A stretch of DNA of 5,332 bases from Globobulimina sp. (lineage: Eukaryota > Foraminifera > Rotaliida): contig PIVH01000625.1 of assembly GCA_003354225.1 (NCBI GenBank), forward strand, positions 1-5,332, in the 5' to 3' direction. A program made the position numbers and the translations under genes. Position 1 is the first letter of the stretch. The number at the start of each line of letters is the position of its first letter. The notes beneath the pieces were generated by a model, which had not been told where the DNA came from, did no database searches, and saw nothing but the letters and a program-made list of their open reading frames with translations. Positions 1 through 5,332 of the stretch are shown here, piece by piece.

Positions 1-277
1 ACATCTTTGTGCAAGAGCCGTATTCATTTAATATCTCAAATCTGTCCCTCCAATTTTGCCGTTTTATTCTCCATTTTCTTTGTTCGTGTTGTAAATCAAA
101 TTGGGGGACTGTTTGTGACGGCCATTTGTATTGTTTTTGTTTGATATATTTGCTGCATAAAAGCATAACATACCACCAAATACATTCCACCAATGGCGCG
201 ATGTAACTTTTTAGTTAATTTAATTTTAAATACTTGAGTTTTTTAATTAAAAAAAAACCATTTTCTCACAGCATCAT
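1..277 (-). CDS. Partial divergent gene, 5' end only: putative membrane-anchored or secreted basic protein, family unknown
   Basis: On the minus strand one frame is open from about position 215 to the left edge, so the gene is truncated by the window. Removing a GT-AG intron (269 down to 207) joins a mini-exon at 277-270 (ATG ATG CT) in frame to exon 2 at 206-1. This gives 71 codons plus one base. The product begins MMLYIAPLVECIWW, with a hydrophobic stretch at about residues 3-20. It continues with a basic, Trp-rich region (KYIKQKQYK at 22-30, RKWRIKRQNWRDRFEIL at 46-62). That order suggests a signal anchor or signal peptide. Without the intron, the only in-frame ATG is at 166-164, and the hydrophobic stretch would be cut in half. 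Exon 2 is about 36% GC by hand count against about 16% for the inferred intron, which supports a coding/intron boundary near 206. The opposite-strand frame over 3-206 is also open, but its Cys/Phe/Leu/His-rich composition looks like an antisense shadow. No family was recognised. The coding call is moderate; the exact exon structure is an inference. Confidence 0.5.
207..269 (-). other. Candidate 63-nt spliceosomal intron in the divergent gene
   Basis: On the minus strand the donor reads CT|GTGAGA (GT at 269-268) and the acceptor reads AACTAAAAAG|T (AG at 208-207). The segment is about 84% AT, contains in-frame stops, and its removal keeps the frame between two coding-like pieces. A TTAACTAA stretch just before the AG could be a branch site placed very close to the acceptor, as is known in Giardia and Trichomonas introns. 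The 3' end lacks a polypyrimidine tract, so this is a reasoned guess and not a certain intron. Confidence 0.35.
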
Positions 278-293
278 TTCGACGTAGTTAGCA

Positions 294-2495
294 ATGGATT
301 TGCAATCTTTGTGGTTGACAAATCATTCAATTTTAGATAAAATGGAAGATTTGGAATACAAATCAAAAGAACAAGAAATCATTGAATCGTTATTTGGTGG
401 CACCAGAAATATGATCAAAATTATGTTGAAAAAGAAAAATAATTTATCGTATATTCAACAAAAAGAATTATTTAAGATATTAAAAAAACCAAAACAAAAT
501 AAAACAAGAAAAGAAATGAATGTAAATGAAAATGGTGAAATAAATTTGAGCAGTTTGAATAGCAATTGTTTAGCATCGATATTTATATTTTTAACACCCT
601 ACGAAAGAGGAATACTGTCAACAATGTGTAGAATGTTTTGTGTTGCAGCACAATTTAAAAAATCTTATCCAAATTCACAAATATTACAATTTCCTTTAAA
701 CAAAGTCTACCATTTTATACATAAAATATCGGAAATAAAAGATATTGATAACAATGCAAACAATAATGATTTATTAAAATTAATGCATGAATCGGAATTA
801 TTATGTTTATGGATAAAAAATGAAAATCAGTTCGCCACTTTAGAACCTATTGCTACATCTGGAATTTTACCCACATTCTCCAATTTATTATTAAATCAAC
901 ATATTATTAAACATCACATCAAATTTATTGCAAACATTTTATTTCTATTTAAAGCTCTTTCGGAAATCCCATCCCTTCGTTTAAGCATTGTGAATGTAAA
1001 TATAATTGAAAATCTAGCAATCTTTATTAATGACAGTCACATATTTGCCACACAAGATACTTTCACACAACATGAGGTTATTCCGCATATTGTAACTATT
1101 ATTCACAATTTATATTCACAAGATTTTCATATTCGAGTAGAGAAATCCTATATTATCCATAGAATTATTTGTGTTTTACAAAGCCAATGGACCAAAAACA
1201 CCAAAGATTTATCGTGGATCATAAGTGCGTTGAATTTGGCTTGTAACTGGATGCACTGTGCACCAATGGACCATTATGGTATAATTAAAAAGGTCATTCC
1301 TCAGTTTATTAATAAAATCAGTGCTTTAATTGATGTTCAAAATAGCAAGGAATGGATTTATAACTTATTATCGCCCGGCAATGCTGTCATTATTAGCGAC
1401 CCAGACCAACCACCAAGGATCCATACCGATATACATTATGTAACGAGTGACGATTATGTGTTTACTGTAGCACAAATTATTGAATTACCGTCAAGAAATG
1501 ATTCAGATCCAATGATTACACTTTTAGGCAAATTTAAAAATGCTACCAATCCTCAACAAAAGTTATGTGTTGAATTGAAGCGCGTTCATATTCAGTATCT
1601 GAGGAACCGCCGTGGAATCTATGGCTGTATGTTGGCTGCATTTGAATCTTTATGTGCTTTGTTGTCTGTATATAGACAGTATAATAATATCGATTTTAAA
1701 TCGAATCAATACGCACCAATCACAAATGGAATAAAACGAATATTACAAGTTTCTCAGACACAATTTCCTGATGTTTCGCATGTTGATATTTTCTTGGATT
1801 TATTAGAGAGTGATTGGGATTTTTTTATGCATTTAATTCCCAATGAAATACAGACGCAATTTATGCCAGACCCTCGCGCCTATAAACGATACGAGAAATT
1901 GTATACTTTGATTGATGCTGCATTTGATTGTCATAAATTAGATTCTCTATGTAAAGTGGAGTGGTTTCGACAAAGCTTTTCTCGACCTTTTGGTAGAAAT
2001 AATGAGGTCTATCCAGACAGTTTACCGAAGCATTGGAATGAATATATACTTACTGGATTGTTAAAGAATTTTTGTGGTGATTATAGATCGTATTGTCACC
2101 TTTCTGCAGTTGTACACAAATTAGATTGCTCAACAATGGATTATCAATATTTTATAGAAGAAAATGGCATCTCTTCTCTGCTCCAAATTATATCAACAGT
2201 GGTGAAACCTGAATATTATGAAGGACCGATCAGTGATATATGTCAGATAATGTTGGGAAACAGCAAATTAATATTAAGCAACGTATTTGTTTATTTATCA
2301 GATAATCGGTTCGGAGAAGAGGTTTTTTGGAAATACTTTTCAGTGGAAATATTTCGCGTGGCATTGCAATCGGTATTGAGTATAAATAGAGATAATGGGA
2401 AACCACTCACGAATGAAAAACTGATGGAAATGGTATTAGAACAAATGGAAAGGTTTCTTGGTGAGCAGCAAGCGGCTGTTTTAAACATTGCTTGA
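294..2495 (+). CDS. F-box protein with armadillo/HEAT-like helical repeats; probable SCF ubiquitin-ligase substrate receptor
   Basis: The 733-residue product has an F-box-like motif at about residues 85-119. It starts at L85-S-S-L and runs through the I96-F-x-F-L core to M111-C-R-M-F and A118-A119. This fits the F-box pattern L-x-x-L-(P)-x-x-x-L-x-x-I-F-x-F-L followed by a C-R-x-F/W segment, with Asn89 at the usual Pro position. F-boxes normally bind Skp1 in Cullin-1 ubiquitin ligases, and the rest of the protein selects the substrate. Residues 42-73 are strongly basic (K46-K-K; K61-ILKKPKQNKTRK), a possible nuclear localisation signal. Downstream the protein is mostly helical. Several segments resemble the second and third helices of ARM repeats: G190-ILPTFSNLL, H260-EVIPHIVTII, K332-KVIPQFINKI and N624-GISSLLQII. 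An acidic, Pro-containing loop (S368-DPDQPP) interrupts the helices. No transmembrane segment is evident. The start has an in-frame TAG at 285-287 and the context gcaATGG. Met17 (position 342, aaaATGG) is an alternative start that would lose 16 residues. No intron is needed. The fold call is tentative beyond the F-box. Confidence 0.85.
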   Translation: MDLQSLWLTNHSILDKMEDLEYKSKEQEIIESLFGGTRNMIKIMLKKKNNLSYIQQKELFKILKKPKQNKTRKEMNVNENGEINLSSLNSNCLASIFIFLTPYERGILSTMCRMFCVAAQFKKSYPNSQILQFPLNKVYHFIHKISEIKDIDNNANNNDLLKLMHESELLCLWIKNENQFATLEPIATSGILPTFSNLLLNQHIIKHHIKFIANILFLFKALSEIPSLRLSIVNVNIIENLAIFINDSHIFATQDTFTQHEVIPHIVTIIHNLYSQDFHIRVEKSYIIHRIICVLQSQWTKNTKDLSWIISALNLACNWMHCAPMDHYGIIKKVIPQFINKISALIDVQNSKEWIYNLLSPGNAVIISDPDQPPRIHTDIHYVTSDDYVFTVAQIIELPSRNDSDPMITLLGKFKNATNPQQKLCVELKRVHIQYLRNRRGIYGCMLAAFESLCALLSVYRQYNNIDFKSNQYAPITNGIKRILQVSQTQFPDVSHVDIFLDLLESDWDFFMHLIPNEIQTQFMPDPRAYKRYEKLYTLIDAAFDCHKLDSLCKVEWFRQSFSRPFGRNNEVYPDSLPKHWNEYILTGLLKNFCGDYRSYCHLSAVVHKLDCSTMDYQYFIEENGISSLLQIISTVVKPEYYEGPISDICQIMLGNSKLILSNVFVYLSDNRFGEEVFWKYFSVEIFRVALQSVLSINRDNGKPLTNEKLMEMVLEQMERFLGEQQAAVLNIA

Positions 2496-2813
2496 ATCAA
2501 AGTTATCAAACTATTATTCTTTTGAATTTATCACCGAGAATGAGCTGAATTCATATGATTTGTTATTCGCAAGTTTGGTTAAATTTATTTAATTTTTCTT
2601 TTCGATTTTTATGAATTATTTGCATTGTTTGATTGCTTATTATTTTGGATATTCCACCTTTGTTTATACGTTTTCTTTTTGTATATATTCAAAGTATATT
2701 TTATCATTACATGTTTTTGATTTGTTGTATAGTTTTTATGCGATACCATTGTTTTTTTCATTTTGTCCTAAATTTTATTGAGATTTCAAAATATGTTTTA
2801 AATTCTTTTATAA

Positions 2814-2819
2814 AATAAA
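2814..2819 (+). terminator. Candidate polyadenylation signal of the F-box gene
   Basis: A canonical AATAAA hexamer lies about 320 bp after the TGA stop, within T-rich sequence and followed by T/A-rich DNA. In DNA this AT-rich the hexamer occurs easily by chance, so only its position supports the call. Confidence 0.3.
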
Positions 2820-3001
2820 TATATTGTTGATAAAAAATTACATTTTTTAAGTTATGCACATTGTCGCATTTTGTTTTGGGAAGTTTTATTTTGATAAACT
2901 ATGCGAAAGAGCCCTATTTATTTTTGTTTCTGTTCTGGGTTCTATATTTTTTATTTAATTATTTCTTATTTCTAATTAAGTTACAAAACTCAAATTTTAG
3001 A

Positions 3002-3012
3002 CTCGGTCCGAG
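3002..3012. repeat. GC-rich inverted repeat upstream of the second large gene
   Basis: CTCGG-T-CCGAG is a perfect 5-bp inverted repeat around a single base, about 120 bp before the ATG at 3133. It is one of the few GC-rich spots in a spacer that is otherwise strongly AT-rich. It could be a binding site for a dimeric transcription factor; inverted CGG triplets are the known half-sites of fungal Zn2Cys6 factors, but nothing shows that this organism is a fungus. The arms are short, so chance remains possible. Confidence 0.3.
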
Positions 3013-3132
3013 ATGTAACAACAAATTATTCATACATACTTTAAAAAGTCACAAAATTCTATTTAAAATAGGTTACTGATTTTGTTTTGATAAAATTAAA
3101 AAACTTGAGAGAAAAAAAGGTGATACTAAAGA

Positions 3133-5187
3133 ATGTCAAGCGAAAACGCAGAAATGTTGCGTCCAATAATAATTGTTATCTGTTTATTTTTAAATACAGC
3201 AGGAATGCATTTGTTAAATGATTATGAAATGGCATTGAATTGGATGATTGGTCAAAGATTGCACAACGGAAAGTTGGATGATGGAATGTTATGGAAATCA
3301 AACGAATTCGATAATGCGTTGTTAACTGCGATGCATCAAACTGAATACCTAACAATCTTTGATGAAATAAGCAAATTAATCAACTCAGAGTATGATCCAT
3401 CTCAAGATGCAAAATATCTGATTGTAATCCAACAATGTAATATTAATGACGGCAGTATTCCGCGTAATAGATTATCCATTTATAAATATTCAGTGTTCAT
3501 TCATTGGATGCAAGAGAACATTTTAATGCATCAATTTCTATTTATTAAAAATGTTTTTAGTGTCAGGATTATTGCTGAAATGTTTACTGACGTCGATCTG
3601 ATAACACATTGCGATGAATGGCACCAGAAATTAGATATGCTTTGGAACGTCTATTGTTTGCCAAATATCATTCATTTGACACCTCAGCAAAGTAAGCAAA
3701 TTAATTTAAGTCTGATGATGTGGAAATATTTGGACACAATTCGTTTCTCGCAACATTACCTGAGCTATTTGCAACACTTCGATGCAATGTTACTATCAAA
3801 CAAATTTATTCCGAGGCAGAGTGATTATTATTTTATTTTCAATTTGAACACAATTGATTTTGCCACAAAACAAATGTACTTTTCTCAATGGCTGGAAACA
3901 ATTCAAACTCACACAATCAATGATGATAATCCACAATTTAGCAATGCAAATGTGCTCAATTCATTTATTTCAAACATATTGAAATCAGATGAATTCGCTT
4001 ATCATCCGAGAATTACATTTGCTATGGTTTCTTTGCAACGGGTTTTGTCATTGTCGACAAATACAGAAATAAATCAATTATATGACGTAAATTCGTTGCT
4101 ATTGATATTCAATGCCTGCGTTGAATGGAATAATACGTATCATTTACGCGAATTGAGATTGATTTTTACAGAGTTACAACTTTCAGAACAACAATTATAT
4201 GAATTGGGTGTAGCGGTGTTGAACAATGGAGATTTTAGTATTATGTCCTCAGATAATATTAATTTCAGCCAAAGGTTAATAAAATTATTTTCTACCAAAA
4301 ATGAAACAGTGTATCACAAAATTATTGAATGGATGCAGAGCATTCCAGACATGATTTCTCCCAAATGCTACTATTTGGGGACATTATTAAATGAATTGAG
4401 AGAGTTGAATGCAACTCATTTATTTCTATTTTTCATGAATTGGTTGAGACAAATAATAGACATATTTGCTATTAAAGAGAATTATAAACTTATTTTTCTC
4501 GTTTTTAATAATTTCCCAGCTCATTCAGAAGAACATTGCAAGATAATCAGGCCTTTTTGGACCAATTTCGTTGTCCCGACAATCAATTCTTATATTCAAA
4601 TCAGGCAGAAAAAGGATATCAGATTCGGCAGAGCCACCAGACTGAGGAAGGATACTTATATTAAAACAATGATTAATTATTATTTGAACAGACTGACGCC
4701 GGTTTATTCTGATGAAATGACTGCGGAATATTGTTCTGTTTTTGATTATGCAGTTTCGACAAACATATGGCATCCATTGCGAATGCACTATTATATGTTT
4801 ATGATTTTTCGCAGATTGAGCGTGGGGGATAAAGTGAGATATTTTGAGCAATGGATTTCTGGAAATTTAACCATGCGTAGAGACCCATATGTAGCTTCTC
4901 CTGCAATTGCAAATTATGAAATATTTAACGCCTTTTTGAATTCTTATTTGATAAACAATGCGGATATTCACCCTGAGAATGCTCCACTGTTTTTAATGAA
5001 AAGTATTGAATATTTGCAGCTGGCATGCGTAAAACAAAGATTTTTTGGCGATTTTATTATTGCCAAGACAACAACAATTATAAATCAAGCGTGTGTCAAA
5101 TATGGACAAGGTTCCTGTATCGATGCCATGTTATCTATTCCGTTGATTAAAGACAAGATTCTCGTGGCCAAAGTGATTCGACAGTAG
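3133..5187 (+). CDS. Putative secreted or ER-targeted helical-repeat protein of unrecognised family
   Basis: I do not recognise a family for this 684-residue product. The N-terminus has a short polar stretch, Arg10, a hydrophobic core at about 12-20 (IIIVICLFL), and a small-residue site T22-A-G|M-H. This fits a cleavable signal peptide. The start at 3133 has A at -3 and an in-frame TAA at 3127-3129. Met8 (3154) is a plausible alternative start and would give a more compact signal peptide. No later transmembrane span is evident. The mature part appears all-helical, with ten cysteines and six N-x-S/T sequons (Asn191, 333, 377, 390, 426, 578), a number near chance expectation. A hydrophobic-x-x-W-(M/L/I) motif recurs at Trp37, 125, 253, 400, 437 and 574. 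Around Trp253 and Trp574 the pattern is YY-x15-YF-x-QW at identical spacing. Some segments resemble TPR/PPR-type helical hairpins, but this is only visual. A basic patch (R491-K506) holds eight Arg/Lys. The gene ends with TAG. The coding call is firm; localisation is moderate and function unknown. Confidence 0.8.
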   Translation: MSSENAEMLRPIIIVICLFLNTAGMHLLNDYEMALNWMIGQRLHNGKLDDGMLWKSNEFDNALLTAMHQTEYLTIFDEISKLINSEYDPSQDAKYLIVIQQCNINDGSIPRNRLSIYKYSVFIHWMQENILMHQFLFIKNVFSVRIIAEMFTDVDLITHCDEWHQKLDMLWNVYCLPNIIHLTPQQSKQINLSLMMWKYLDTIRFSQHYLSYLQHFDAMLLSNKFIPRQSDYYFIFNLNTIDFATKQMYFSQWLETIQTHTINDDNPQFSNANVLNSFISNILKSDEFAYHPRITFAMVSLQRVLSLSTNTEINQLYDVNSLLLIFNACVEWNNTYHLRELRLIFTELQLSEQQLYELGVAVLNNGDFSIMSSDNINFSQRLIKLFSTKNETVYHKIIEWMQSIPDMISPKCYYLGTLLNELRELNATHLFLFFMNWLRQIIDIFAIKENYKLIFLVFNNFPAHSEEHCKIIRPFWTNFVVPTINSYIQIRQKKDIRFGRATRLRKDTYIKTMINYYLNRLTPVYSDEMTAEYCSVFDYAVSTNIWHPLRMHYYMFMIFRRLSVGDKVRYFEQWISGNLTMRRDPYVASPAIANYEIFNAFLNSYLINNADIHPENAPLFLMKSIEYLQLACVKQRFFGDFIIAKTTTIINQACVKYGQGSCIDAMLSIPLIKDKILVAKVIRQ

Positions 5188-5332
5188 AAACGTTCAACGT
5201 CAGACTCGCATGTAGCCTTAAATTTGTTTCTAACATTTTCTTCAAAAATCATCAAAAAACTTTACAATATCACCAAACAAAAAATAATATGACTTTAATA
5301 TATGTTCAGTTCAAAGCGACAAAAAAGGCAAA
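5188..5332. other. 3' flank of the second large gene, no gene seen
   Basis: This AT-rich tail contains no canonical AATAAA within the window. The frame of the upstream gene stays open for 34 codons after its TAG, up to a TGA at 5290-5292. On the minus strand only a frame of about ten codons from the right edge is open before a TAA, too little to call a neighbouring gene. Confidence 0.4.

Larger units (their letters stand above)
2496..3132. other. AT-rich intergenic region: 3' UTR of the F-box gene and upstream region of the next gene
   Basis: I see no gene in this 637-bp spacer. Roughly 2580-2990 is very T-rich on the plus strand. Its open frames begin only with TTG and would encode Phe/Leu/Ile/Tyr-rich low-complexity peptides, so I read them as composition effects. 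The left part (to about 2820) is best taken as the 3' UTR of the F-box gene. The right part probably carries the promoter of the downstream gene, including a GC-rich palindrome and a TATA-like, nearly palindromic box at 3059-3071 (CTATTTAAAATAG), 61 bp before the ATG. No tRNA-like or rRNA-like segment was noticed. Confidence 0.6.

Noticed and set aside
156-163. TATA-like CATAAAAG as promoter of the F-box gene
   Set aside because: It lies inside the inferred minus-strand coding exon and is a weak match in AT-rich DNA.
3-206. Plus-strand open frame covering the left edge (about 67 codons), possibly the end of an upstream gene
   Set aside because: It has no ATG near its start and is dominated by Cys, Phe, Leu and His, unlike the two clear genes. 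The opposite strand reads as a much more protein-like sequence, so this is probably its antisense shadow.
203-271. Plus-strand 5'-UTR intron (GTAACT donor, TTTTCTCACAG acceptor) in the F-box gene
   Set aside because: The acceptor looks good, but the donor is weak and the splice would only create a nine-codon upstream ORF (ATG at 193). The minus-strand intron over nearly the same interval explains the reading frame better. RNA data could reverse this.
2461-2466. GTGAGC as a possible splice donor near the end of the F-box gene
   Set aside because: The frame continues cleanly to a TGA 29 bases downstream, with a second in-frame TGA soon after (2523-2525), and no convincing acceptor follows, so splicing is not needed.
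2291-2509. Minus-strand 72-codon frame over the 3' end of the F-box gene
   Set aside because: It is antisense to a well-supported coding region, has no recognisable motif, and has a Ser/Cys-rich shadow-like composition.
2633-3079. Two plus-strand frames in the spacer (2633-2818 and 2861-3079)
   Set aside because: Both begin with TTG, not ATG, and encode Phe/Leu/Tyr-rich low-complexity sequence, as expected from T-rich non-coding DNA.
4525-4851. Minus-strand 108-codon frame inside the second large gene
   Set aside because: It lies fully within the strongly supported plus-strand coding region and shows His/Ile/Arg-rich antisense composition without a motif.

Overview
The window looks like nuclear DNA from an AT-rich eukaryote, possibly a protist or another lineage with few introns. 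It has two long ORFs on the + strand, each beginning at an ATG in a favourable Kozak-type context. There are no Shine-Dalgarno-like leaders. The spacer between the ORFs is about 640 bp, T-rich, and contains an AATAAA signal. One product carries an F-box, which is typically eukaryotic. The standard genetic code fits: one gene ends with TGA and the other with TAG, and Gln is encoded by CAA/CAG. I cannot name the organism.

Layout. (1) Positions 1-277, minus strand: the 5' end of a divergent gene that runs off the left edge. I found it by reading the reverse strand. It has an open, coding-like exon (1-206), a candidate 63-nt GT-AG intron (207-269) and a tiny first exon (270-277). The product starts with a hydrophobic segment followed by a strongly basic region. 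(2) Positions 294-2495, plus strand: a 733-residue protein with a basic N-terminus, an F-box-like motif at about residues 85-119, and a long helical region that resembles degenerate armadillo/HEAT repeats in places. It is probably a substrate receptor of an SCF-type ubiquitin ligase. (3) Positions 2496-3132: a T-rich 3' region with a candidate polyadenylation signal, then the likely promoter of the next gene with a GC-rich palindrome. (4) Positions 3133-5187, plus strand: a 684-residue protein of unrecognised family with an N-terminal signal-peptide-like segment and a recurring Trp-centred helical motif. (5) Positions 5188-5332: 3' flank with no recognisable gene.

The genes look like independent transcription units. 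Nothing seen ties the F-box protein to the signal-peptide protein in one pathway. The most notable points are the head-to-head arrangement at the left edge, with inferred start codons only 16 bp apart, and the apparently undescribed repeat organisation of the second large protein. I see no mobile element, CRISPR array, tRNA or rRNA.
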